Of a stretch of DNA of 64,000 nucleotides, positions 34,405-45,415 are shown piece by piece. Position 1 is the first letter of the stretch. The number at the start of each line of letters is the position of its first letter. Under the pieces are notes generated by a model. That model saw nothing but the letters and a program-made list of their open reading frames with translations, made no database searches and was not told where the DNA came from. Source of the DNA: Amoebophrya sp. A120 (Eukaryota; Sar; Dinophyceae; Syndiniales; Amoebophryaceae); NCBI GenBank assembly GCA_905178155.1, contig CAJINV010000010.1, positions 1,695,182 to 1,759,181 of the forward strand, in the 5' to 3' direction. Made by a program: the position numbers and the translations under genes.

Positions 34405-35220
34405 TCACATCACTGACGCCTCGGCGTCACCTGACACCGGCTCGTCCTCGTTGGCGCCCGAGGTCTCCACGCGGGACTTCAGATTCACCTTGTAGCACTT
34501 TCGAAAGGAGTTGATCCCGCACTGCACTCCCTTCTTCTTCGCTTCACACTTGTTGTTGACGCAGCTGCAGGAATTCCTGTGTGGCGACATCGAGAATCAA
34601 AGAAAGTGAATTACTTTTGATTTTTTGTGTACTTCGATACAAAAGCAAAACTAAAATGCAAGCACTCATCTTTTGGAAAAACATCAAACAACAGCCGAAC
34701 AAGCTCCCAACTGATTCCCTCCTGTGTTGGAATCGAACGCAGCGTTTGTGTAACAATGAGAGTAAGTACTCGCTGCCCTCGTCTACACCGACGCATCCCA
34801 TTCGTAAAAGTTGCTGCGCAGTAGTGCCGGCTGGTACAGCGACAGCCGGCTTCATTTGCAGGACCGTCTCTGCTATCATGTGCAAAACCAAAAGCATCGC
34901 ATCCTTAGCAATCCAATCATGTGTGAAAAATCTCTGTCCCAAGCTACATCAGCTTGACGAATTCCATCTGTAATGCTGAGCCAATGTATACTGCAATTTC
35001 TACTACGTAGTACCACGATCCTCTTGCGATGCATATGATCTGCAGCTGTCCCATCCTCCGCGGCCGGCTCGCTGAAAAACTCCGCATCCGCCGCGATGTC
35101 CGCCGTAGATTTTTGTCCTTCACCAGCGTCGTACGCCGCCGCGAAAACCACGAACAGGTCGACGCACAGGAGGACGGAGGTCATCACCAGAGCGAACAGG
35201 AAGTCCGCGGTGAAATTCAT
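34405..35220 (-). CDS. Secreted Cys-rich protein, introner-bearing paralogue
   Basis: Three exons: 35220-35039, 34873-34770, 34576-34405. The signal-like N-terminus MNFTADFLFALVMTSVLL is shared with the gene at 32298. The first intron is an introner; its removal gives EDGTAAETVLQMKPAV in frame. The second is an ordinary intron (34577-34769, GTACTTACTC to CACACAG) that joins DEGSE to NSCSCVNNKC. The C-terminus has five Cys within about 25 residues, then an acidic tail and stop at 34405. Function unknown; a secreted or surface role is inferred from the leader. Confidence 0.7.
34874..35038. mobile_element. Introner, family A, diverged (secreted gene intron 1)
   Basis: Flanked by TCTGC on both sides. 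The terminal repeats are weakened (GCATCGCATCCTTAG; TAGTACCACGATCC). The paralogous site at 32298-32888 has no insertion. Confidence 0.88.
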
Positions 35221-35890
35221 TTTGATGTTGTTTTCTTGGAATGTACTAGAGCACGAAGATACTTTTCTCTGTAAAAGCTACGTCGTTGAAACCGCTAAAA
35301 ATTTGCACCAACACCACAGCGTGGTCGTGTTGTTCTCCCCCCTGCTGCAAGACAAAGTCTTCGTCTTATTAAGAAAAAAGATTTGCTTCTAGTTTGCTCT
35401 ATATATTTTCAATTCGATCGTGTTTTTGGATATGAAATGCGGCAGTGATACAACAAGTCGCCTTGTTTCTGTTGGTCCTCTTGCGAGCCTAACCCAATTC
35501 ATCGTAACCATTCCCACGACAATTAAAATAATGCTGGCGGAGGACACCTGCATGTCTACTACCTCTACGAATATCCAGATGCGCCTCACCATCATGCGGA
35601 CCGAAAACATAGAATGCGCCCTCAGTAGGACATGATAGTACACACGAAAATTCACGAAGACGACCCGTTGCACTCACGATTTACACTCTTCGTGTGTCTT
35701 CTGTCTTCAGTGACAGTTTCACGACTCAAAAGCACATCAGATGATCTTCTATCATCTTTCTATCTCCGACCGATATGCTGAGCGGATTTTACACTAGAAC
35801 TGAATTAGAATTACGGAGCTGCAGGTAGCACTAGCTTCTCACGAGCGAACAACATCAAGCCACGATAAACATACAGCTTACGAAATTCTT
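35050..35890. repeat. Segmental duplication, copy 2
   Basis: Counterpart of 32720-33560, covering the start of the second secreted gene and its upstream region. Confidence 0.9.
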
Positions 35891-37537
35891 GCAGGTACGA
35901 CACATGTCATCCATGTGTAAATTCCGGCACAAAAAGCCAGTCGGTCCCGCGGCCGTCAATTGTGTTTGTGGCTGGTCAACATGCTATTGCTAACTTTGCT
36001 TCATATAGATTCTTGCTCAAATCTTCCCCGGCATTGAGACAGGTCCGTGTTCCCCACGACCCTCGCGGTGCAGCACCACTTCTGGTCTATGCAGTACATT
36101 CTCAACATTCAGGAGCTATCCCTATCCTATTTGTGCTGAGCGGGACTACTCACAACAGCGACAAGGTGGTGGGCAGAAAAAAAGGTGTTTTTCGTCCTCT
36201 CCCAAGAAGGTAAATAAAGTTTGTCTTTAAAAAGGAGGCTCCTAGTCTTGTGTGCATTGGCAAACTTCTCGGGGATATTGTAGCAAGCAGGTTCATGTCG
36301 TGTTTGATTCTATGTAGCGGCGATGATTCTATGCCTTTCTACTCGCATTGCGAGGAAAGTCCTTACGGTTTTATGTAGCATCAGGTGGGTACATTCCAAA
36401 TTGATATTCATGCGCGGTGGCGTCGGTGGTGGCAGCTCCTGGAGCTGCGGCTTCTAAAAATGTATTTTGTCGTAGAGGTGTGGAGCTGCAGCTACAGTTG
36501 CATGTTTAAAAATTTTATCGCGGTAAATTATTTCAGGACGACAGCAGGCTGAAAAAGGATGTTTATCGAACTCAATCAAAGGGTAAGGAAGTGGAAAAAC
36601 GAAAGAAACGTTAAAATAAGTTGGAAGTTATTTACTCAACGGTCACGAGGACCATCTACTTCTCAGTGGAGTTGCAGCAAGCTAGTAGCAGGTGCAGTAA
36701 AGACAAAGAGGCGGTCTTTTAAGTAAGTACTTTCATGATCGTCGATGAGGAAATACTAGAAGAGGTCATGGTGTGCTGTTGTTCTGTTCCCGGTGGGAGG
36801 TCAGGCAAAAATGGTAGTTCGACGCTGTTGATCAGCTTGAGCAGCGTACGGCAATTAGAAAATTTAAGTTAGAAGTGTTCAAAACTGTATTCTGATGAAG
36901 CTGCGGGCGAAAAATTGTAGGTTTGATGTGCTGTCGCGAGTTAAGTATTACCATCTTCTTCTCGGCGCAGGTGGCTGACAGTATTTATCCCTAGGTAGTA
37001 TTTTGATTTTCCACATCAATTCATCGCTCTTGCGTAAATACAGCTACATTCTGTACAACCGCGAGTTGTAATTGACAAAACAGGGTCAAAACTGTTTCCG
37101 TTTGTCCTTGTTTCCGGGTTCAGCTGCCGTGACTTCCAAATGAAGATCCATGAACATCATTAGAAGGCACGACTGCGGCCCGAGGACGCGACCGGAGTGC
37201 TGGTTTCTAAATCGTAAATCGTAAAAAGTAGCAAAAGCGATGTTCTTCTTCTTCTCAGATCCGTTTACACTCTTTCATTTTCATCGAACTTTCTATGGGT
37301 TTTCTGCTAAATATGTTTGCTTTGTTTTGTCAGTCTAGTAAAATAAATTGTGCAAGCATGCAGGTGCGGCTCTTTCCGTCCTCCTTTGGCTTCCCATAGG
37401 AAGAGACAGGAAGACGGACAATGAGCTCGCATTAAGTTTCATCAAAACTGGGAAAGAAGATATATGCAAAACATAGCGACGGGGTGGACGACGTAAATTT
37501 GCGACTTCCGCGCTACTGTATCAACCAGAGAAGAACG
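35891..37537. other. Long intergenic spacer
   Basis: About 1.6 kb with no convincing ORF. An 83-codon plus-strand ORF at 35962-36213 has no recognisable feature. T-rich and CAGGTG-like patches are present but no defined element was seen. Confidence 0.5.
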
Positions 37538-39714
37538 CTATTTGCTCTTTATCTTCCCCACATTTTTTCCCTGGTACAACACCACGGACTCATCGTCCGT
37601 TTCTTCGCGGCTGTTGCTGTTCTGCAACTTGTTCTCTTTTGTTTGTTCCTCCTCTACTGGTGTACTTGCCGCGCTAGAGACCGCGGAATTGCTCCCAGAG
37701 GACTTGTCCGACGCGTGGGTCTCATCCGGGCTGGGGCAGGCGGAGCTGCTATTCCCGTCGTCTATGATCTCCGCTGCAGAAGAGTGCCGGTGCTGGATAC
37801 TAGATTTGCGGCCCGATTTCGATGGCCTCTGCTGATCATGCGCTGTGCCTGTGCCGTCGCCATTTATCGTGTGGGTTCCTGGTCCTGTATGCAATACAAA
37901 TTTCCCGTACAAGATGTACAAAATGCATGACAAATTTCGCTAGCTTGGAGTGTTAGACTTGTCATGCTGACTAAAGATGGAAGGCATGCTTGTCATGCAG
38001 AAACAGCATTTTTACCTGTACGGAAAATTTACTGTGGATATCCTCCGGACGAGGAGGGAAGGAGGACACCGGTTTTGGTTTTCGCACTGGACGCTGTTCC
38101 ACCTTTTGCTGTTTGCTTCTCATTTTCTGCAACTCGTCCGGAAGAGGTTCTGCTGGAAGATGATCTCGCTGCAGCATTGTTCGCTGCCAGATGCAGCAGG
38201 TCAGGGAGCTTCCACAGGAAGAAGACTTGGCGGGGTATGGAAAGGAAATTTACGGTATAAAGTTTTGAATTCGTGTCACACTCACAGCGATTTGCATATT
38301 ATGCATATGTACGCATGACAGATCCTTCATCCCATCCATAGGCACGCATGACAAATAGCCGGTCAATTACATGCGATCAAAATTTTCCGTCACTTTCCAT
38401 AGCGTTCTCCTCCGGGATGTCCACGATGGCACCAGCGTTGTCGCGCAGGTTGACGGACTGAAAGTAGGTGAGGGGTTGGTTTGTCATGCAGATCCAACAA
38501 CTGAAACCAAGACCAACTGGATCAAAAGAATACGAAAGTTTGTCATGCGAAAACGCAACAGAGCTGTTGCTCTTACTTCTAGACGTAAAGTATCTACTAT
38601 ACCTTCGGCTTGTAGATGAAGTAGCAATCGGTCCAATCGAGATCGTATTCCCTTTCCTCCTATCAACTGTAAAAATGTCTGGGTCTGGAAGATTTGCAGG
38701 TTTGTCATGCATATTTCGCATGGGCTATGATGCCTGTAATGCATGACCTAGCATGACAGATTTTTTGCGGGTATCGTGATGCCTATCCCGCATGAAAAAT
38801 GCCCTCTCCGCGGAGCAAAAACTGGACGCCTCTTTCTGCTCATGCAATACAGATTTTCTTAGATTCCAAAAATAGCATCACAAGTTGCATTCTTCCAGAC
38901 CCAGACATTTTTACAATCCATACCTCCCGTGGCTGCAGCATGTCGTCGCCTTCCTCTACCTATCCTGTGCAAAAGTATCGCACACACTCGTATTGCAGTG
39001 ATGCATTACAACTTTTCTTTCAAAGGTAAATCAAGATTATAAATTTTGTTTGTCATGCTGAGGAAACTTGTAATGCATTTATACGAGTACGAATACGATA
39101 CTTTTGCAGTTCATACCACTCGGTAGGCCGTCTTTCTCGCATCCGTGTATACGACGAAAAGTTCGGAGCTGATAGGTCGTCAATGATTACTTGAACTTGT
39201 CATGCGAGCACCACGCTAGCACAAAAAATTTCTCATGCGAAAAGCCTATACATATCAACAAAAATCAACCAATACTTCTTTGGATCGGGAAAGCCAAACT
39301 CCGCCGCCACCGTGTCCACGTACTTTGCTTTCCTCTCGTAGAGCTTGTAGCGGATTATTTTCCGGTGAAATGTTATATTTCCAGCAGCGTCGTGATACTC
39401 CACAACGAGCCATTTTGGAGCGCCTGGAGGTAGCGAGTTGGTTGTGAAAAATTGCTGATAGTACGATGCGCGCATCTTCACAGATTTTCCTGAAGATACT
39501 GATCAGTTGCAACATCTACCTTCTGTTGCAGCACAAGTTCCTATTTCATCAATGAATTGCACCTGAGCTGCATCCTTGCCCGCCACCATAGTCCGCTACG
39601 TCCTTCAAGTTGACGAGTGTGGGCTTATGCTACGAAAAAACCAAAGTGGTTGCGACTGCGTCGTCGAAGAGAAAGAGTCTGCTTACTGGAGTTGGTCTTG
39701 CAAGCCACGATCAT
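37538..39714 (-). CDS. Hypothetical protein, nine exons, mixed introner and GT-AG introns
   Basis: Probable exons: 39714-39687 (uncertain), about 39626-39563, 39489-39277, 39168-39116, 38960-38923, 38660-38603, 38457-38402, 38235-38041, 37887-37538. Joined pieces read LVNLKDVADYGGG, then KWLVVEYHDAAGNITF, KLYERKAKYVDTV, SELFVVYTDARKTAY, EREYDLDWTDCYFIYKP and SVNLRDNAGAIVDIP, giving a compact mixed alpha/beta domain of about 170 residues. The C-terminal half is polar and Ser-rich and ends KNVGKIKSK. Ordinary introns are 39490-39562, 39169-39276 and 38458-38602; four others are introners. I do not recognise the family. The first exon and start codon are the weakest part, because the phase of the 39.6 kb intron does not fit cleanly. 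Confidence 0.6.
37888..38040. mobile_element. Introner, family E
   Basis: Ends ATACAAATTTCCCGTAC and GTACGGAAAATTTACTG; flanks TCCTG/TCCTC. Confidence 0.9.
38236..38401. mobile_element. Introner, diverged family E-like variant
   Basis: Ends TATGGAAAGGAAATTTAC and GAAAATTTTGATC-type, which close as CTTTCCATA on the right. Flanks share GCG; the join PEENA-KSSSCGSS is in frame. Confidence 0.72.
38661..38922. mobile_element. Introner, family B
   Basis: Flanked by CCTCC; both ends match the TGTCTGGGTCTGGAAG consensus exactly. Confidence 0.92.
38961..39115. mobile_element. Introner, family A
   Basis: Termini intact with a small CA/GAATA expansion at each end. The flanks match poorly. With the B copy it leaves a 38-nt exon. 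Confidence 0.85.
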
Positions 39715-39869
39715 TTTCGGTTGGTGTACTAGCATGATCCGCCTTCTTCACGATATGCAACCATGCAAATCATTTTCAAAATCTTAAATTATCGCGCATC
39801 ACAAACTTTAACTTTTCCTCTTCACTTCGACGGCCACAACCGACCACGAAACCAAATATCTGAACCTTA

Positions 39870-41471
39870 CTACTGCGCCGTCGCCTTGATCCTATACGGA
39901 TGAAATGGATCGTCCACACCTGACTTGCCACCGCGTATGTTGTGCAGGTAGTTTATGCTGCTAGTGCTAGTACTACCCGCTGTGGAGCTAGAAGAGCCGC
40001 CCCGCTGCTCGTTTCTGCTCGATGATGACGACGAGCTGGTAGAAGAAGTACCAGTTTGCTGGTGCTGACCGCCAGAAGAAGAGCTAGATGTTCCAGCTTC
40101 CTCGTCCTGACTGCTTTTTATTGCTGTTGTACCATCCTCGTTTTCGTCCTCTTTATCGATCATCTCCTCACAGCGTGCTTTATGACCTGCTCAAACGTTA
40201 CAATCTCAACCGTTGCAATAGAGTCTGGAATTTGTCTTGCATAATGAGCATGACAGACTCGCAGACCATTCCACTTTCTGCAATACAAATTTCGCCAGAT
40301 TCCAGTGCGGTTTGGGACTCCAGAACCTGTCATGCGCAATCCTATGAGAGTTGGCTAGATAATGCACTTCTTGCAACACAAATTCCAGATTCTGTTGTAA
40401 CGTTTGAGATTGTAACACCTGAGCAGGTTATATGCTTGTAATTCCTTTTCCTGCCGTTCCTTCTCCTCGGCGCGTTTTTTCTCGTCTAGTTCGAGCTGTT
40501 TTATCTTCGCGTTCATCTTTTCGATGACCTGTTCGTAGAAACTGCAAAGGATTTCGTTCACCAAAACGTGATTTCTCCCGTGGAAAAGAAACTCCATCAG
40601 GACCCAGTGCAGCTTGAATTCGTAGGAGGGGTCCGGGTTGTGCTGGATCTGCATCAGCATCTGGGTCAGGAACTCGACCTGCGTGTGGGCATTGAGGTTG
40701 GTTCTTTTTATATATTTTGGCATGTTGCATTATTTCCATTCCCCATGTTGACCATGGGACAAGAGGGAATCGGATGGCATCACCATCAATATGTAGGTTT
40801 GATGCATGACAAGTTACTATAGAAAAACTTCCTCTCACAACTTACCTGCAGCTTCGGGTATCTTTTGTAGTAGTCAAACAGCTCGTGAAGTCGTATCAAG
40901 AGGAAACACCTTCTTTGCGTCGAAACCAAATTTGTCATGCTATACGCGCAAGCGTTCGTAAAGGACCTACACCAGGAGTTAGTTTGTTACAGTAAGGTAG
41001 TGCCTTGTTTCTTCGCATGACAAATTTTCTGACTCCGCACAAAAAGCAGCTTCACTTGATACAAAACGGCCCTCCTCTGTCCCAGCAAATCCCCTTGATT
41101 TCCCAGATTCGACTGTAAAACTGCTTGGACAGCTGGATCATCCCCGTGGACTCATTCTCCTTCAGTGTGAGCGGTTTGTCCAGTATCCCACGAAAAAAGT
41201 GTTACAGTTACACACTTGCTGTAGTGTCAGCATCACAAATTTTCTCTGCATGACAGAGAAAACTTGCTGCAATGCAAAGATGATAGGGGAAAATACATAG
41301 GAAACGAGGCTTGAAAGCATTTCCTGCATGACAAAGGCTGTCTGTCTTGCCGGTCCTGCAACGCAATGTATAACTGTAACACTTTTTTCCTTGGATAGCC
41401 AGCTGCGGTTGGTCCCGGTACTTCAGCTGGCCGATGAAATCCGCCGAGGGGCGGGAGATGTTGGCGCCCAT
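39870..41471 (-). CDS. Hypothetical protein, possibly N-myristoylated, five exons
   Basis: Exons 41471-41399, 41183-41056, 40912-40846, 40678-40431, 40180-39870. Start MGANISRPSADFIGQ has Gly at position 2 and Ser at 6, compatible with N-myristoylation; a Met nine codons upstream is possible. Joined exons read PLTLKENESTGMIQLSKQF, WEIKGICWDRGG, RLHELFDYYKRYPKLQ, VEFLTQMLMQIQHNPD and LHWVLMEFLFHGRNHV, a helical domain of about 150 residues, followed by a coiled coil (KIKQLELDEKKRAEEKE) and a Ser-rich acidic tail. Introns 40913-41055 and 40679-40845 are ordinary; the other two are TIR elements. Phases of all four joins agree. Family not recognised. Its stop lies about 155 bp from the start of the next gene downstream. 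Confidence 0.68.
40181..40430. mobile_element. Introner, family I (only copy here)
   Basis: Inverted ends ACCTGCTCAAACGTTACA and its complement, flanked by TGCTT. Removal joins KELQA to RCEEMIDKED in frame. Confidence 0.9.
41184..41398. mobile_element. Introner, family C
   Basis: Ends AAAAAGTGTTACAGTTAC and GTAACTGTAACAC-type; flanks CCAG. Confidence 0.9.
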
Positions 41472-42305
41472 GGTCGCTCGTAGTGCGGTTGGGAGCACAG
41501 CCCTCGCTTGTTCTCAGAGAACAAGCGACTCTGCTTTATCCTGCGGAGCGGAAATAGATCGTTCGCTTGCTTTCCGGGGGTACTGGCACTAGTGAAGATT
41601 CGACGGGCTGTATCGGCTTCTTTAGCACGAAACAGAAAGGACGAAAATTCTCAGTCGTCACACGAAGGACGAGGAGGCTTCTTATGACTTTGCCATTATT
41701 GACGAGAACGACTGGGAGTTTCGGGTAATTAAAACTGAATGTTTGTGCTAGTCGTAGACGTCATCTCGTTTTCGTTGTGTCTAGCCGGCGGAGTGGTATT
41801 CTGTTCTCTTTTGTTGAGCAGCAACGTTACAGAAGTAATCGGGCTGATATCTAATGCACTGAGAACCACACAGACCAGACGTCAAACACGACAAGAATAT
41901 ATACAGAGTTTGTCTCTTTACAATGAGTATTTACTATACATTTAAGTTCGCTCAAAGCAACAAACATAAACTTTGTAAGATCCTACGGGTTTTTTTTTTT
42001 TCGTTTATTCTGATTCGTATTGGAAGACACGTTGATTACACACAGCGAACACATCAACAAGCAGAAAGCGTTCATCGTCTGGCACAACTCAATGGTAGCG
42101 CTTCTGGTTGCTCACGGCATGTCACCTGGCCGCGAGTATATGTTGCGGAAAGAAGGAGCAGCTTTCGTCATTCTGTAAGAAGTGGCTTGATAGTTGTCGC
42201 CTTAATGTCGATGCACAATTTGTGACTAGGTACAAGTGCAATCTGGTTGAGTTCGGTGAACATCAATTTATCATGTCGTCAGTACCTCCTTTCACTCTCT
42301 TGAGT
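41472..42305. other. Intergenic spacer
   Basis: Contains upstream sequence of the MGANIS gene and the 3' flank of the NYN gene, including a T-run near 41990-42002. No gene recognised. Confidence 0.5.
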
Positions 42306-44372
42306 TCAACTTCCGCCTTTCGCAGCTTTCTTCACCGCGAGATCACCGGCATACGCATTTAGATACCAATCTACGCCTTCCGCCTCGAGACTTCGAACTC
42401 CGTCTTCGTCTTTCTTCTCTGAAAACCGCCTCTCTTTGCTCATCGCCATGCCGGTTTCCTGACGGCAGAAGAGTTGAAACCAGGAACGACAGTTGGCGGT
42501 TCGAGCAAGCAGCTCTTCAATTTGTGGTTCGTATCCGGCATTTTTCATTTGCGCCACCACCTGCCCGTAGGATTTGCGCTTTTCATCTTTGGAAATGAAT
42601 TGCTTCCGGACGACGTCTCCAAAGGAGGCGAGATCGCTGATTCGATACTGCGTCGGTTCTGCCATTGCACCTCGTGGTACCGGTGCCTTGGCCAATTCGT
42701 GCTTTTTCTGAGCCTGTGATTGTGTTCCTGCTCTCGACGAGGAAGAGACAGATGCGCTTGACCTGGAGATGCGAACTGACCACTTCTTCCTCCAGGTCTG
42801 AATGCCTCTTAGTATTACTTGCTCATACCTGTCTTGCGAGACCTTGACGCCGGTCTGCTCTGTCGCTCCCATTACCTTTCTCCATGCTGCTGCGCCGACG
42901 GCCTCGTAACCCAGTTTTCGACACAAGGCGTTCATCGAATCTTCGTAACCTCGGCGCTTCAGGGCGACGGCAACGTCCATGTACCGCATGGAATTGCCAT
43001 TTCTTGGAAGTAGCGACGACCGCAGCAACTCTCCTAAGCTGTGCAGGCTGTTCAGAGGAGGCGCTTGTGCACCACTTGTAGTGCAGCTGGATGTGGAGGC
43101 CCTGCTAGGTTGCGCGTTTCTTTGCTGCACTCCGTCCCCGTCCTTGCGCCTTCGCTTTGCTGGGGGGTTGTCGTTCCCGAGATCTTCCAGCGTGTTTGCG
43201 AAGGAGCTCTGCCTCTGTCTCGCCTCCGCGGTATTTGTACTTTCGATTGATTCGTTGTTTTGCATTGGACTGGCACCACCCTTTATGCCACCGTTTGTGC
43301 GATCGCCAGCGTATCCATCATCACCGTTGCGGCGTCGTTTTCCGAATAAATTCATGTCCGCCCCTGCAGATCGTGCGGTTGCCGAATCTCCTTCCTCTGC
43401 CGCAGCAGAAATAGCTTCCCTTTTCACGCGGACGTACCATTCATTTCCCCGGAACGTCCTTTCGAGTTTTTTCGTGGCGTTTGCAAGCACATCGGACCAC
43501 CGCCCGAGCCGAAGGGCTCTCATCTGTGACTCCAAGTCGGGGTATTTTAGTCTCATGTAACTGAGCAGCCGGGTGCAGTTGGCCCACCCGTCCTCGTCCG
43601 TCTCTTCACGCTGCTCGAATCCTAGCAATGCATAGCGGATTGCTTTCCGCAGATTTTGCTCCGATGTTATCGCTTGCGGCGCGGCACCAGGGATGATGGT
43701 ATTCAGAGTGCTGGAGCTGCTGCTGCTGCTGCGGGTCATACCTGCTTCATCTTCCCTGCGCGACGAACGGGCGCTGCCATTCGTGAGAGCCTTCTGCAAG
43801 GAAGGAGCGCCGTTTGCGAGGGGAATGAGATCGCGTCGCCCTCTGCTGTTTTCTCCCGACGAAGATTGCCGCAGCAAGAAAAAGTGATCGCAGCCCTTAG
43901 TCCGGAGCTCGCGACTGGTCGTGGGGGAGCCACAGACGTGCACGATGCGGCCGTGTTCGCGCAGGCGCGAGGTGAGCGGGATAAAGTCGCCGTCGGCCGT
44001 GACTACAGCGATGGCCTGGATGTTCTGCCTGGTCACCAGGATCTCCATCGCGTCGATGGCCAGCGCCATGTCGGCCGCGTTCTTCCCCTTACTGTTGAAG
44101 GCAGACTTCTGCACCTGGTCCACGCCCGATCGCTCGCAGGCCTTCCGCCAGGGCTGCATGCCCTGTGCGTGAAAGTCCCCGTAGGCCTTCTGCACCAGAA
44201 TCCGCCCGCTGAGGGAAAGCAGGTGGTCGGTTACCTGCCCGATCGAGTCCGGCCTTTGGTTTTCACAGTCGTAAAACACCGCCCACTGCAGGTTGTGTTG
44301 CTGGGAGCCGCTGTTGTTTCCACCCGCCTGGTGGTGCGCGTGCTGGTCGTGGGTTAAATTGCCGGTGTTCAT
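42306..44372 (-). CDS. NYN-domain (PIN-like) RNase-type protein with LOTUS-like domains, single exon
   Basis: 688 codons, no intron. Residues about 26-170 form an NYN domain: WAVFYDCEN, KNAADMALAIDAME and VVTADGDFIPL supply the conserved acidic residues of this PIN-like nuclease fold, followed by LREHGRIVHV. Residues about 235-325 (LRKAIRYALLGF, EDGWANCTRLLSYMR, WYVRVKRE) look like a winged-helix OST-HTH/LOTUS domain, the usual partner of NYN. Two further divergent repeats of that size follow (LGELLRSSLLPRNGNS; ISDLASFGDVVRKQF). Linkers are Ser/Arg-rich. Likely an RNA-binding, RNA-cleaving or RNA-silencing protein; catalysis is inferred. It is a tandem paralogue of 45624-48263 and, in contrast to most neighbours, has no introner. 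Confidence 0.86.
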   Translation of the reverse strand: MNTGNLTHDQHAHHQAGGNNSGSQQHNLQWAVFYDCENQRPDSIGQVTDHLLSLSGRILVQKAYGDFHAQGMQPWRKACERSGVDQVQKSAFNSKGKNAADMALAIDAMEILVTRQNIQAIAVVTADGDFIPLTSRLREHGRIVHVCGSPTTSRELRTKGCDHFFLLRQSSSGENSRGRRDLIPLANGAPSLQKALTNGSARSSRREDEAGMTRSSSSSSSTLNTIIPGAAPQAITSEQNLRKAIRYALLGFEQREETDEDGWANCTRLLSYMRLKYPDLESQMRALRLGRWSDVLANATKKLERTFRGNEWYVRVKREAISAAAEEGDSATARSAGADMNLFGKRRRNGDDGYAGDRTNGGIKGGASPMQNNESIESTNTAEARQRQSSFANTLEDLGNDNPPAKRRRKDGDGVQQRNAQPSRASTSSCTTSGAQAPPLNSLHSLGELLRSSLLPRNGNSMRYMDVAVALKRRGYEDSMNALCRKLGYEAVGAAAWRKVMGATEQTGVKVSQDRYEQVILRGIQTWRKKWSVRISRSSASVSSSSRAGTQSQAQKKHELAKAPVPRGAMAEPTQYRISDLASFGDVVRKQFISKDEKRKSYGQVVAQMKNAGYEPQIEELLARTANCRSWFQLFCRQETGMAMSKERRFSEKKDEDGVRSLEAEGVDWYLNAYAGDLAVKKAAKGGS

Positions 44373-45225
44373 CTTTTCCTTTTGGGTGTAAGTAGTTTTA
44401 GCGGGCGTCGAAAATCATCACAGGTGCCAGTTGCGCTGGTGCAAAGGCAAAGCTCTAGTATTCTGCGAAAATAAAAAAAGTAAAAGACACAACTACTTCC
44501 ACTTCAAGATCTGCTGAAGTGGTCCGCTGGTACTGCTTCAATTACCTACTTCAAATACTACCTACTTCAAGATCTACTGAAATCTAACGTGGTCCGCTGG
44601 TACTACTATGTCTACACTACGCACATGAAAATCAAGTACTTACTATATAAATGATCACATAAAACTGTTGGAAACACTGAAAATCAGAGAATATATGACC
44701 ACCATGTTGATCTTCGCTGTATCTGTTACGAACCTGAATAATCGCGACTCAACAGGAGCTGTGATCGCTTCTTTTTCGTTGAAGAACAACATCATAAAGA
44801 TCAGGTACTAGAAGTACAAATCTGTCTCATTGAGTTTAACCTTATCAACGTACATCACGGTTTGCCGGGTTTTCATATTCATTGCAACGACCACATCTAC
44901 ATCAAAGATCTGTTGAAAACAATCACGGCGCGCAAAGCACAGCTGGGCAGAACAAAAAATAAAATCCATCTCGACGGCCCACAGCCATGGAGCACGCACG
45001 ACACACAACTGATTTACTCAATATATAATCCCGCTAGCTGAATATGCTGAAATTATTACAAGCGCACCGTTTGCAAAGTACTCGTAAGTTCCTGTTGCAT
45101 CGATCATATCGATTCAGAAAAAAAAGTCGCTTTGTCGTTCTAATACAGCCCAAGTCTCATAATCCGAGGGCTCCTTCGCCTCTCGAAACAATACTGCGAT
45201 GGATCCAAGCGAGCACAAGCACTAC
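44373..45225. other. Intergenic spacer with a short direct repeat
   Basis: ACTTCAAGATCTGCTGAAG (near 44501) and ACTTCAAGATCTACTGAAA (near 44564) are each followed by GTGGTCCGCTGGTACT. Otherwise no feature is seen; short ORFs are unsupported. Confidence 0.5.
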
Positions 45226-45405
45226 TATTCAGTGCAAAAGTATCGGGCTTGTAGTCAGTCGTAGGCGTAGCAATTGCAATCATGCATCATAGATCTGGTT
45301 ATTTCCTGGGTGAACACTTTCCACCACAAGCTCCATCTGTCGTGCTGAGAAGATTTTTTGTCATGCAAAGCGACTAGAACTAGTGCGACGCTTTTGCTAT
45401 GCATA
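45226..45405. mobile_element. Introner-like family A element downstream of the second NYN gene
   Basis: Ends GTGCAAAAGTATCGGGC and GTGCGACGCTTTTGC. The best flank match, CACTAC, is offset by six bases on the right. It lies after the stop codons of the broken gene end, so it may be a leftover intron. Confidence 0.7.
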
Positions 45406-45415
45406 AGAACCACTA

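Noticed and set aside
43656-44357. Plus-strand ORF of 233 codons
   Set aside because: Exactly antisense to the conserved NYN domain; no domain of its own.
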